DNA from: JBDSZL01 sp039925145
GTDB taxonomy: Bacteria; Acidobacteriota; Vicinamibacteria; Vicinamibacterales; SCN-69-37
Length of the DNA stretch: 64,000 bases
Assembly (NCBI GenBank): GCA_039925145.1
Contig: JBDSZL010000005.1
Location: forward strand, 1-64,000
Direction: 5' to 3'
Shown here one piece after another: positions 53,056-61,256 of this stretch. Made by a program: the position numbers and the translations under genes. The notes under the pieces are model-generated. The model worked only from the letters and a program-made list of their open reading frames with translations, made no database searches and was not told the origin of the DNA. How positions within the stretch are numbered: position 1 is the stretch's first letter; every line of letters begins with the position of its first letter.

Positions 53056-55935
53056 ATGCCGATGATTCGAAGCGTCGCGGTATTGCTCGTCGTTGGCGGG
53101 CTCGCTGTTGCGCCGGCGATCGCCGCGCGGCAGACAGCAACGAGCGCGCCGCCGTTCGGTGCCGACCTCTTCCGCGATCTGGCGGTGCGCGCCATCGGGC
53201 CCGCGGTGGTTTCGGGTCGCATCGCCGACGTCCAGATCGATCCGCGTAATCCCAGCGTCTGGTACGTCGCCTCCGCGTTCGGCGGTCTGTGGAAGACCGA
53301 GAACCGCGGTATCACCTTTACGCCGATCTTCGATAGCGGCGGTTCGTTCACGCTCTGCTGCGTGGCCATCGACCCGCACGACTCGAACGTCATCTGGCTC
53401 GGCACGGGCGAGAACAGCAGCCAGCGGAGCGCGCAGTTCGGCGACGGCATCTACAAGTCGGTTGATGCCGGCAAGTCGTGGACCCGGATGGGTCTCGTCG
53501 AGTCGGAGCACATCGGCCGGATTCTGATCGATCCGCGCGACTCGCGGGTGGTCTACGTCGCGGCACAGGGCTCGGTGTTCAAGGCCGGCGGCGACCGCGG
53601 CGTGTTCCGGACGACGGATTCGGGACACAGCTGGGAGCGCGTGCTCTTTATCAGCGACGACACCGGTGTCAGCGATCTCGCGTTTGATCCCAAGGATGCC
53701 GACGTCGTGTATGCCGGGACGTATCAGCGACGCCGGCATGTCGGGCAGATGGTCGGCGGGGGGCCGGAAGGCGGCATCTTCAAGACCACCGACGCAGGAC
53801 GCCACTGGACGAAGCTGACGCGGGGGCTGCCGCCGGGAGAAGTCGGCCGCATCGCGCTGGCCACCGACCCGAAGGCGCCAGATCGGGTGTACGCGCTGAT
53901 CGATGCGCGTGGCACGCCGGGCGGCGACGAGGACGCCCTGGCGCCGGGACGCTATCCGCCGCCACCAACCGAACACGACGCAGTCGGCTTCTACCGGTCC
54001 GAGGATCGGGGCCGCACGTGGACTCGCGTGAGCCGGTACCGCGGCGGCGGCTCCGCGTACTACGGCGAGATTTTCGTCGACCCGCGATCGCGGAACACGC
54101 TCTGGTCCGTCAGCACGACGCTGGAGTGGACGCGCGACGCCGGGCGTACCTGGATGGACATCGGCGTCGAGCGCGGCACCGGCGCCGATGCCGTGCACGT
54201 CGATCACCACGCCGTCGCTTTCGATCCCTCCAATCCAAATCACATCGTGATCGGGAACGATGGCGGCCTGTACGAGACCTACGACAACACGCGCACGTGG
54301 CGCTTCTTTGCCAACCTGCCGGTGTCGCAGTTCTACCGGATTTCGGTCGGCAACGAGCAGCCGTTCTATACGGTGTGCGGCGGGACGCAGGATAACTTCT
54401 CGCTGTGCGCGCCTTCGCGGACCACGCACGCGCTCGGCATCAGGTCGAGCGACTGGACGATCATCGCCGGCGGCGACGGGCTCACCGCGAGGCACGATCC
54501 CGTGGATCCGAACATCGTCTATGGGTCGGCGCAGGAGGGGGGCGTCGCCCGGTTCGATCGGCGCACCGGGCGGAACACGGTGATCAAGCCGCCGCAGTCG
54601 CGAGGCGGGCCTGAGGGCGCCGGCGCGGACACGCCACAGAGTGCGCCCGACCGCATCAACTGGGACGCACCGTTCATCACGAGTGCGCACGCGACGAAGC
54701 GGCTGTATTGGGCCTCGAACTATCTCTACCGGTCAGACGACCGGGGCGACACCTGGAGGCGCATCAGCCCGGACCTGACCCGCAACCTCGACTGGCGAAC
54801 CCTTCCGATCATGGGCCGCGTATGGCCTGCGGATGCGATCGCGCTGCACGAGTCGACCACGACGCTATCGACGATTGTCGCCCTCGACGAATCGCCCATC
54901 GTCGACGGCCTGCTGTACATCGGGACGGATGATGGTCTCGTGCAGGTCACCGAGAACGGCGGCCTCGATTGGCGGCGCGTGGATCGGTTCCCTGGCGTGC
55001 CCGCCGGTACGTATGTCAGCGACATCTTCGCGTCGCGTCGCGAAGCCGACACTGTCTTCGTCGCGTTCAACAACTGGCAGACGGGCGACTACAGGCCGTA
55101 CGTGCTGAAGAGCTCCGACCGGGGCCGGACATGGACCGAGATCACTGGCGATCTGCCTGACAGGCACGATGTCTGGGCCATCGCGCAGGATTCCGAGCAG
55201 CCTCGGTTGCTTTTCGCCGGCACGGAGTTCGGTGCGTTCTTCACGATCGATGAGGGCACCCACTGGACGAAGATCGTCGGCGGCATGCCGCCGGCCCAGG
55301 TCCGCGACCTCCAGCTGCAGCCGCGTGACAGCGACCTCGTGATGGGCACATTCGGGCGCGGCGTCTATGTGCTCGATGACTACGGGGCCCTGCGTGATCT
55401 GAGTGCGGCGACGCTCAGCGAGGCCGCACATCTCTTTCCGCTGCGCGACGCGTACAGCTTCGTCCCGTGGGGACTCGTGCCCGACGGGTCGTCCGGTCAG
55501 GCGCAGATGGCGGGCAATCTCGCGTTCCCGAATCCGGCGGTGGGTGCGTTGTTTACGTATCATGTGCAGCAGGCCGCGCCGGGCCGGCAGTTGGTGTTGA
55601 TCATCACCGACGACAGCGGCAAGGAAATGCGTCGTCTGGAACTGCCGACGACGGCTGGCCTGCGGCGTGTCACGTGGGACTTGCGCGCGGACGCCGACAT
55701 CCTGCCCGCGCCAGACGCAGAGGCTGAGGCCGAAGAGGCACTTCGCGAGGCGGATCCCGACGAGGTGCAGCGATCACCCGCGCCCTCGCGCCGAAGAGTG
55801 GGCGCACTGGTCGTGCCCGGCGTGTATCACGCGGCCCTTGCATTCGAGCGGGGAGACGTCACCGAGCGGATTGGCCCCGAACAGACATTTCACGTGAAGG
55901 CGCTGCCGGAGCGTGACTACGCGACCTACCCATGA
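53056..55935 (+). CDS. Exported BNR/sortilin-like (VPS10-type) repeat protein, long paralogue
   Basis: A protein of about 959 residues with a signal peptide (MIRSVAVLLVVGGLAVAPAI) and two beta-propeller blocks of BNR/Asp-box repeats (SVDAGKSWTRM, TTDSGHSWERV, TTDAGRHWTKL, SEDRGRTWTRV, RSDDRGDTWRRI, SSDRGRTWTEI, DEGTHWTKI). A C-terminal beta domain follows (LRRVTWDLRAD). These look like extracellular glycan-binding or glycosidase-like scaffolds, substrate unknown. ATGs at 53056 and 53062 and GTG 53047 are alternatives; none has a ribosome site. Its stop overlaps the zwf start by ATGA. Confidence 0.85.
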   Translation: MPMIRSVAVLLVVGGLAVAPAIAARQTATSAPPFGADLFRDLAVRAIGPAVVSGRIADVQIDPRNPSVWYVASAFGGLWKTENRGITFTPIFDSGGSFTLCCVAIDPHDSNVIWLGTGENSSQRSAQFGDGIYKSVDAGKSWTRMGLVESEHIGRILIDPRDSRVVYVAAQGSVFKAGGDRGVFRTTDSGHSWERVLFISDDTGVSDLAFDPKDADVVYAGTYQRRRHVGQMVGGGPEGGIFKTTDAGRHWTKLTRGLPPGEVGRIALATDPKAPDRVYALIDARGTPGGDEDALAPGRYPPPPTEHDAVGFYRSEDRGRTWTRVSRYRGGGSAYYGEIFVDPRSRNTLWSVSTTLEWTRDAGRTWMDIGVERGTGADAVHVDHHAVAFDPSNPNHIVIGNDGGLYETYDNTRTWRFFANLPVSQFYRISVGNEQPFYTVCGGTQDNFSLCAPSRTTHALGIRSSDWTIIAGGDGLTARHDPVDPNIVYGSAQEGGVARFDRRTGRNTVIKPPQSRGGPEGAGADTPQSAPDRINWDAPFITSAHATKRLYWASNYLYRSDDRGDTWRRISPDLTRNLDWRTLPIMGRVWPADAIALHESTTTLSTIVALDESPIVDGLLYIGTDDGLVQVTENGGLDWRRVDRFPGVPAGTYVSDIFASRREADTVFVAFNNWQTGDYRPYVLKSSDRGRTWTEITGDLPDRHDVWAIAQDSEQPRLLFAGTEFGAFFTIDEGTHWTKIVGGMPPAQVRDLQLQPRDSDLVMGTFGRGVYVLDDYGALRDLSAATLSEAAHLFPLRDAYSFVPWGLVPDGSSGQAQMAGNLAFPNPAVGALFTYHVQQAAPGRQLVLIITDDSGKEMRRLELPTTAGLRRVTWDLRADADILPAPDAEAEAEEALREADPDEVQRSPAPSRRRVGALVVPGVYHAALAFERGDVTERIGPEQTFHVKALPERDYATYP

Positions 55936-57311
55936 AAGGCAGAATGGCCCCTCAACGATCCGACGCTCTCGTGTTCTTCGGCGCCAGTGGCGACCTCGCG
56001 TTCAAGGACATCTTTCCTGCCTTGCAGGGACTGGCCGCGACCGGTCAGCTCGATATGCCAGTCATAGGCGTGGCGCGGGCGCCGTGGACGCGCGACGATC
56101 TCATCGCCCGGGCGCGCGAGAGCATCGAAGCGCACGGAGGGGTGCAACCGGAGGCATTCGACAAGCTCGCGCGATCGTTGCAGTACGTCCGTGGCGACTA
56201 TCAGGACGAAGCGACGTTCAAAAACATTCGCGAGGTGCTCGGATCGGCCGAGCGTCCGCTGCACTACCTGGCGATCCCGCCGAGTCTGTTCGACGACGTG
56301 ACGCGCGGCCTGGCGCACTCGGGGGCGGCCGATGGCGCGCGCGTGGTGGTGGAGAAGCCGTTCGGCCGCGATCTCGAGTCGGCGCGCGAGCTCGATGCCG
56401 AGCTGCACCATTACTTTCCCGAGCAGTCGATCTTCCGCATCGATCACTACCTCGGCAAAGAGCCCGTGCAGAACCTGCTCTACTTCCGCTTTGCCAACAG
56501 CTTCCTCGAGCCCGTGTGGAACCGCGAACACATCGAACGCATCGAGATCACGATGTCCGAGAATTTCGGCATCCGGGGCCGGGGCAAGCTCTACGAGGAG
56601 CTCGGCGCCATCCGCGATGTGCTGCAGAATCATCTGCTGCAGATCGCCTCGCTGCTGCTGATGGAGCCGCCCGTCGGCGAAGGCTCCGAAGCGATCCGTG
56701 ACGCCAAGGGCCAGGCCTTCAAGGCCATGCGGCCGCTCGACCCGTCCGAGGTAATTCGCGGGCAGTTCACGGGCTATCGCGCTGAGCCGGGCGTGGCTGC
56801 CGATTCGAATGTGGAGACGTATGCGGCCGTGCGGCTGCACGTCGATTCGTGGCGCTGGTCGGGAGTGCCCATCTACATTCGCACCGGGAAGTGCCTGCCC
56901 GTGACGGCGACCGAGGTGTTTGTCACGCTCAAGCACCCGCCGCACGCGGTCTTCGACGATGTGCCGGCGACACCGTCCAATCACCTGCGGTTCCGGCTGA
57001 GTCCCGACGTGGTCATCGAGATTGGCGCGCGGGCCAAGAAGCCGGGCGACAGCAACACCGGCGAAGAAGTGAATCTCGACGCTTGCCGCAGCACGGCGCA
57101 CATCGTGCCGCCGTATCAGCGTCTGCTCGGCGACGCCATGCGCGGCGATCCGACGCTCTTCGCGCGCACGGACGCCGTGCAGGCGTCGTGGAGGGTGGTC
57201 GAGCCGGTGGTCACCCAGGATCTGCCGCTGCGCGAATACGCGCCCGGCAGCTGGGGCCCCGCCGAGGCCGAGACGTTCATCCCCGGCGCCCGCTGGCACG
57301 ATCCCGCCTGA
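55932..57311 (+). CDS. zwf: Glucose-6-phosphate 1-dehydrogenase
   Basis: A 459-residue enzyme of the oxidative pentose phosphate pathway. FFGASGDLAFKDIFPAL is the NADP loop (FGASGDLA in place of the usual GASGDLAKR), and FRIDHYLGKEPVQNLL carries the catalytic His/Lys. VPIYIRTGKCLP and the GDATLF-like GDPTLFAR are also present. Replacement of K/R after GDLA by F-K and the shorter length suit a divergent subfamily. The start overlaps the sortilin-like stop; regulation by that gene's promoter is likely. Confidence 0.9.
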   Translation: MKGRMAPQRSDALVFFGASGDLAFKDIFPALQGLAATGQLDMPVIGVARAPWTRDDLIARARESIEAHGGVQPEAFDKLARSLQYVRGDYQDEATFKNIREVLGSAERPLHYLAIPPSLFDDVTRGLAHSGAADGARVVVEKPFGRDLESARELDAELHHYFPEQSIFRIDHYLGKEPVQNLLYFRFANSFLEPVWNREHIERIEITMSENFGIRGRGKLYEELGAIRDVLQNHLLQIASLLLMEPPVGEGSEAIRDAKGQAFKAMRPLDPSEVIRGQFTGYRAEPGVAADSNVETYAAVRLHVDSWRWSGVPIYIRTGKCLPVTATEVFVTLKHPPHAVFDDVPATPSNHLRFRLSPDVVIEIGARAKKPGDSNTGEEVNLDACRSTAHIVPPYQRLLGDAMRGDPTLFARTDAVQASWRVVEPVVTQDLPLREYAPGSWGPAEAETFIPGARWHDPA

Positions 57312-57327
57312 CTAGGCCTCCTGATTA

Positions 57328-57359
57328 GGAGACCGGGTCTCTTAAGAGACCCGGTCTCC
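57328..57359. repeat. GAGACCGGGTCTC-family palindrome, copy 2
   Basis: A perfect 32-base palindrome: GGAGACCGGGTCTCTT at 57328-57343 followed by its reverse complement at 57344-57359. Each half is itself an imperfect inverted repeat. It starts 17 bases after the zwf stop and might form a cruciform or mRNA hairpin. Confidence 0.93.
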
Positions 57360-57417
57360 CAGCCCTTCAAAGGCTCGCGGCCCGACCTGGCGGATGGTCG
57401 CTGAGTGCTTTTTGGGC

Positions 57418-57443
57418 TGAAACACAGGGGTTTTGCTCCCGTC
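57418..57443 (+). promoter_or_regulatory. ECF-type promoter upstream of the sigma factor
   Basis: TGAAAC (57418-57423), a 16-base spacer and CGTC (57440-57443) match the consensus of several ECF sigma factors (for example SigM of Bacillus, TGAAAC-N16-CGTC). Transcription would begin near 57450, 115 bases before the sigma gene, and would include palindrome copy 3. Confidence 0.6.
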
Positions 57444-57483
57444 GATCCCCGGGCGCCTGGCAGACGCCCGGATCAGGAGCCAG

Positions 57484-57515
57484 GGAGACCGGGTCTCTTA
57501 AGAGACCCGGTCTCC
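57484..57515. repeat. GAGACCGGGTCTC-family palindrome, copy 3
   Basis: Identical in all 32 bases to the copy at 57328-57359 and 156 bp away in the same spacer. It would lie in the 5' leader of the sigma factor mRNA, 49 bases before the start codon. A GGGCG...CGCCC hairpin lies between the two copies. Confidence 0.93.
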
Positions 57516-57564
57516 TACTCAATGAACCGATGACAGGCGCGCGGCGTCTGGCTACTGAGCGTCC

Positions 57565-58104
57565 ATGAATGAACAGGTCGGTCGGCTGGCAGGACATCTG
57601 GTGAGCGAGTCAGACGATCTGGCTCGCGAGTTCGAGATGCGCCTTGCCGACTCGGCCCGGCTCGCCGTTCGTGTCGCGTACAGCGTCGTCCGCAACCAGT
57701 CCGACGCGGAGGATGTGGCGCAGGAGGCGTTCGTGCGCGCCCATCGAGCCTTCCGCCAGCTGCGCGACCGTCACCGTTTTCGAGCGTGGCTCGTGCGCAT
57801 GACGTGGCGGCTGGCGCTCGACTCGAAGCGGGGCGCGCGACGCCGCGGGGCGCGCGAGGACTCGGTGGCCCGGCTGGCGCCGCGGTTCGGCAACGCGGAA
57901 ACCGAGCTTCTCGCCAACGACCGGGCAGCGCGGCTGTGGTCGGCCATCGATACCCTGCCCGACAAACTCAGAGTGGTCGTCGTGCTGGCGGCCATCGACG
58001 GCCATGGCACGCGCGATGTGGCGTCGCTGTTGGCCATTCCGGAGGGGACGGTCAAGTCGCGTCTCTTCGAAGCGCGACAGCGGTTGCGGGAGTTACTGCA
58101 ATGA
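57565..58104 (+). CDS. ECF-type RNA polymerase sigma factor
   Basis: A 179-residue sigma-70 family factor with region 2 (AYSVVRNQSDAEDVAQEAFVRAHRAF) and region 4 (LAAIDGHGTRDVASLLAIPEGTVKSRLFEARQRL helix-turn-helix); regions 1 and 3 are absent. It is followed with an ATGA overlap by a small membrane protein that is likely its anti-sigma factor. The ECF-like promoter upstream suggests it drives its own gene. Confidence 0.92.
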   Translation: MNEQVGRLAGHLVSESDDLAREFEMRLADSARLAVRVAYSVVRNQSDAEDVAQEAFVRAHRAFRQLRDRHRFRAWLVRMTWRLALDSKRGARRRGAREDSVARLAPRFGNAETELLANDRAARLWSAIDTLPDKLRVVVVLAAIDGHGTRDVASLLAIPEGTVKSRLFEARQRLRELLQ

Positions 58105-58697
58105 ACGAAGAGATAGACGATCCGCTCGCCGATCTGGTGACAGCGCTCAGCATCGAGCCGTCGCCGGAGTTCGCCGTCAACGTGCGCAGCAGAATCGAGC
58201 GGGCGGCGAACACTCGCATCCGGTGGTGGGTCGTGAGGACGACGGCGCTCGCCGCGGTGGCGGTCGCCGCCGTGGTGTTGAGATGGACGATGCCTGTCAG
58301 CGCGCCCGAACGTCCCGGTCAGATGGCCTCGATCGCCTCGACCACGCCTGTGCTGCCCGACGCGCTGTCTCCCGCGGTGTTGTGGGCACCGCCAGCTGTG
58401 TCGCCGCCCGTCGCGGGCCAGTCCGCTGACCACGTGCGGCAGCCGCAGCCGGTGCGGCCGCGCGCGCCTCAACCAGAAGTGCTCGTGCCGCCCGGCCAGG
58501 CGCTTGCGCTGCAACGGCTGGCGCTGGCCCTCCAAGACGGACGCGTGACGATCCCCGCTGACGCCTGGCCGACGATCGACACGCCGGCCGGGGACGCCGA
58601 CGCGCCATTGAAGCCCATCGAGATCGTTCCTGTACGTCTAGACCCGATCGTCATCGATCCGCAGGCACCTGAGGCCACGCCGGATCAGGAGAGGTAA
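58101..58697 (+). CDS. Single-pass membrane protein, probable anti-sigma factor
   Basis: A 198-residue protein with a 40-residue acidic then basic cytoplasmic part, one membrane helix (about 43-62) and a Pro/Ala/Val-rich periplasmic part. No zinc-binding HxxxCxxC motif is present, so it is not a ZAS-type anti-sigma factor. The assignment rests on its coupled position behind the sigma gene and its topology. Confidence 0.68.
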   Translation: MNEEIDDPLADLVTALSIEPSPEFAVNVRSRIERAANTRIRWWVVRTTALAAVAVAAVVLRWTMPVSAPERPGQMASIASTTPVLPDALSPAVLWAPPAVSPPVAGQSADHVRQPQPVRPRAPQPEVLVPPGQALALQRLALALQDGRVTIPADAWPTIDTPAGDADAPLKPIEIVPVRLDPIVIDPQAPEATPDQER

Positions 58698-58704
58698 ACA
58701 TCAC

Positions 58705-59313
58705 ATGCGTGCTCTGAAGTCACTCGCCATCCTCATATTGCTGGCCAGCCTCTCGGCCCCGCCTGTCGCGCTCGCGCAAGGCGGTCGATCCACTCCACCG
58801 CCGCCCCCTGCCGCGCCCCAGGCGCCTGTGGCGCCGCAGAGTCCAACCCCGCCCGCCGCGCCAACCCCAAGACCTCCACTCCCACCTGTTCGGCAGGAAC
58901 GCGCGGTGCGAATCGACATCGTGCTCTCGCGGACTCAGGGCGAGAAGAAAGTCTCCAGCTTTCCGTTCACGCTCTACACGGCGGCGGGAAGCAATGTCAG
59001 TTTGCGTTCAGGATCGAGCGTGCCGGTCCCGCAGGGTGCCGGCGCTATTGCTTACCAGTCAGTGGGTGTGAGGATCAATTGTGTGAATATCCTGGACCTT
59101 CCAGATGGCCGCTTCCGACTGGACGTCGAGATCGATGATTCGTCGGTCCTCGACAACGGCCCAATGACAGCGAACGGCCCCGTCATCAGATCCAGCAACC
59201 TGCGAGGCACCGTCGTCGCGCGCGATGGGTCAGCTCAGACCTTTGCCACCGCCACCGACAAACTGACTGGCGAAACGATCAAGGCCGAGGTCACCGTGAC
59301 GGCGCTCAAGTAG
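58705..59313 (+). CDS. Secreted protein with Pro-rich linker, unknown
   Basis: A 202-residue protein: signal peptide (about 1-25, ending ALAQ), a Pro/Ala-rich linker of about 40 residues (APQAPVAPQSPTPP-like) and a beta-rich domain of about 130 residues (VRIDIVLSRTQGEKKVSSFPF). It has one cysteine. No family recognised. It is 7 bp after the membrane protein, probably the same operon, and so may be an envelope target or partner of the ECF system. Confidence 0.72.
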   Translation: MRALKSLAILILLASLSAPPVALAQGGRSTPPPPPAAPQAPVAPQSPTPPAAPTPRPPLPPVRQERAVRIDIVLSRTQGEKKVSSFPFTLYTAAGSNVSLRSGSSVPVPQGAGAIAYQSVGVRINCVNILDLPDGRFRLDVEIDDSSVLDNGPMTANGPVIRSSNLRGTVVARDGSAQTFATATDKLTGETIKAEVTVTALK

Positions 59314-59374
59314 CGTCGGACGCGCTGCCGCCTGAATTCGTCTCAACGCGGCGCCGGCCCGAGCTGGCGCCGCG

Positions 59375-59465
59375 GCCGCAAGCCGCAAGCCGCAAGCCGC
59401 AAGCCGCGAGCCCCGAGCCGTAAGCCTCGAGCCGCGAGCCCCGAGCCCCGAGCCTCGAGCCTCGA
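59375..59465. repeat. Heptamer array D (13 units)
   Basis: Thirteen in-phase 7-mers changing from GCCGCAA (four units) through GCCGCGA and GCCCCGA to GCCTCGA. It occupies the gap between two same-direction genes. Fewer four-G runs occur than in arrays A-C. Confidence 0.9.
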
Positions 59466-59506
59466 GCCGGGCCCCGACCCCCCGATGGTATTCTTCTCCC
59501 CCGGCC

Positions 59507-60424
59507 ATGCACATCCACGGCGTCTGCTCCGTGCTGCCCACGCCGTTTCGAGCGGGAGGCGAGATCGACCACGAGAGCCTCGCTCGCGTGGCCGATCTGG
59601 TCGTCACGGCCGGCGTACAGGCCGTGACAGTGCTCGGCGCAACTGGTGAGGCCCTACGACTCGCCGAACGCGAGCGCGCCCGCGTCATCGAGACCGTCGC
59701 GACAGCTGTCGCCGGCCGAGCCCAGGTCATTGCCGGCACCTCGGCCGACGGGGTGCGCACCTGCGTCGAGTTCAGCCGCGAGGCATTCCATCTGGGCGCG
59801 AACGCGATCATGATCAGCCCGCCGCGGGCGATGAAGCTCAGTTCGGAGTCGGTCGTCAATCACTACAAGAGCGTCGCGGAGGCGATCGATCTACCGATCG
59901 TCGTGCAGGACGATCCGCCGATGTGCGGCTTCTCGATGGAGGCGGGGCTGCTGGTCCGCATCGCGCGAGAGATTCCGGCGGCGCGCACCATCAAACTCGA
60001 CGACGCCCCGACCCCGGCCAAGACCGCGCGCATCCTCGCCGCCGCTGGCGACATGCACGTGGACGTGCTCGGAGGCCTCGGCGGACTGTTCCTGCTCGAA
60101 GACCTCATGGCTGGATCGGCCGGCGTGATGTCCGGTTTCACCCATCCCGAAGTGCTGGTCGAGATCCTCAGACTCTTCCGCGCCGGCGACACGGACCAGG
60201 CCGCCGACCTGTTCTATCGGATCGTGCCGCTCATGCGGTTCGAATTTCAGGAGGTCCTCGGCATTGCGATCCGGAAGGAAGTCTTCCGCCGCCGCGGCGC
60301 GCTGTCGGATGCCTCGACGCGCGCGCCTGGCGCCGTGCTCGACGAGGGCACGCGCGCTGGGCTCGGCCGCATGCTCAGATGGACATCACAACAAGAAGGA
60401 CTCGGTCGATGGATCTCGGAGTAG
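59507..60424 (+). CDS. Dihydrodipicolinate synthase / N-acetylneuraminate lyase family protein
   Basis: A 305-residue TIM-barrel aldolase. LGATGEALRLAERERARV matches the G-x-x-G-E motif, and the Schiff-base Lys is in TIKLDDAPTPAK. DapA proper has a GTTGE variant and different partners, so this may act on a keto sugar acid or hydroxyproline-type intermediate. The catalytic Tyr segment is not obvious. It overlaps the SDR gene by 16 bases, which suggests a common catabolic step. Confidence 0.85.
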   Translation: MHIHGVCSVLPTPFRAGGEIDHESLARVADLVVTAGVQAVTVLGATGEALRLAERERARVIETVATAVAGRAQVIAGTSADGVRTCVEFSREAFHLGANAIMISPPRAMKLSSESVVNHYKSVAEAIDLPIVVQDDPPMCGFSMEAGLLVRIAREIPAARTIKLDDAPTPAKTARILAAAGDMHVDVLGGLGGLFLLEDLMAGSAGVMSGFTHPEVLVEILRLFRAGDTDQAADLFYRIVPLMRFEFQEVLGIAIRKEVFRRRGALSDASTRAPGAVLDEGTRAGLGRMLRWTSQQEGLGRWISE

Positions 60425-61197
60425 CAGGCAAGGTCGCGATGGTGGCCGGAGCCAGCCGGGGACTCGGCTTTGCCGTGGCCCGCGCCCTCGCCGCCGAAGG
60501 CGCGCACGTGTCTCTGGCCTCGCGCGACGCGGCCGCCATCGAACAGGCCGTCGATCGACTCGGCTCCGCCGGCGCGACGTCCGTGCTGGGCTCGGTGGCC
60601 GACGTGCGTTCCGACGAAGCTATTCGCGCCTGGTCCGCGCGGACCATCGACCACTTCGGCGGTGTCGATCTCCTGTTCGTCAACGCCGGTGGACCGCCGC
60701 CCGGCACCACGCTTGCGCTCGACGATGAGGCCTGGACGGGCGCGTTCGAGTTGCTGGTCCTGAGCGCCATCCGCATGGTGCGAGCCACCGTGCCGTCCAT
60801 GCGCGCGCGCGGCGGCGGCGCCATCGTGGTCTCGACGTCGACATCCGTCAAGGAGCCGATCCCAAACCTGGCGCTGTCCAATATCGTGCGCGCGTCGGTC
60901 GCCGCGCTGGCCAAGACGCTGGCCAATGAACTGGCCGCCGACCATGTCCGCGTGAACCATCTGCTGCCCGGTCGCATCGAAACCGACCGCATCCGCGAGC
61001 TCGACGGCATTCGCGCGGCCAGCAGCGGCACGACGCCCGAAGCCGTGCGCGCCACCCTCGAGAAAACGATTCCGCTCGGCCGTTACGGTCAGCCCGATGA
61101 GTTCGCGTCGGCGGCGCTGTTTCTGCTCTCGGATGCCGCGCGCTACATCACCGGCGCCTCGCTGCAGGTCGATGGCGGGATGCTTCGCGGAGTTTGA
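60409..61197 (+). CDS. SDR-family protein lacking the catalytic Tyr and Lys
   Basis: A 262-residue Rossmann protein with AGASRGLGFAVARALAAEGA and NAGGPPPG. The active site YxxxK is replaced by S157-xxx-R161 (LALSNIVRASVAALAK), while the preceding Ser is kept. C-terminal IETDRI and GASLQVDGGM are SDR-typical. A subfamily of beta-ketoacyl-reductase-like SDRs shows the same SN-R substitution, so it may be catalytic by another route or non-enzymatic. Start ATG 60409 inside the end of the DapA-like gene. Confidence 0.85.
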   Translation: MDLGVAGKVAMVAGASRGLGFAVARALAAEGAHVSLASRDAAAIEQAVDRLGSAGATSVLGSVADVRSDEAIRAWSARTIDHFGGVDLLFVNAGGPPPGTTLALDDEAWTGAFELLVLSAIRMVRATVPSMRARGGGAIVVSTSTSVKEPIPNLALSNIVRASVAALAKTLANELAADHVRVNHLLPGRIETDRIRELDGIRAASSGTTPEAVRATLEKTIPLGRYGQPDEFASAALFLLSDAARYITGASLQVDGGMLRGV

Positions 61198-61200
61198 GGG

Positions 61201-61256
61201 GCGGCTGACGACTGACGGCTTACGGGTCACGGCTCAAGGCTTACGGCCTACGGCGA
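61201..61256. repeat. Heptamer array E (8 degenerate units)
   Basis: Eight 7-mers (GCGGCTG, ACGACTG, ACGGCTT, ACGGGTC, ACGGCTC, AAGGCTT, ACGGCCT, ACGGCGA) fill the convergent gap after the SDR gene and run over the last codons of the protease gene. Without four-G runs, it extends the family consensus to RSGGCTY. Confidence 0.78.

Noticed and set aside
57312..57564. Composite mobile element or attachment sites bounded by the two palindromes
   Set aside because: Only 124 bp lie between them, with no ORF, target duplication or integrase; a REP-like repeat explains them better.
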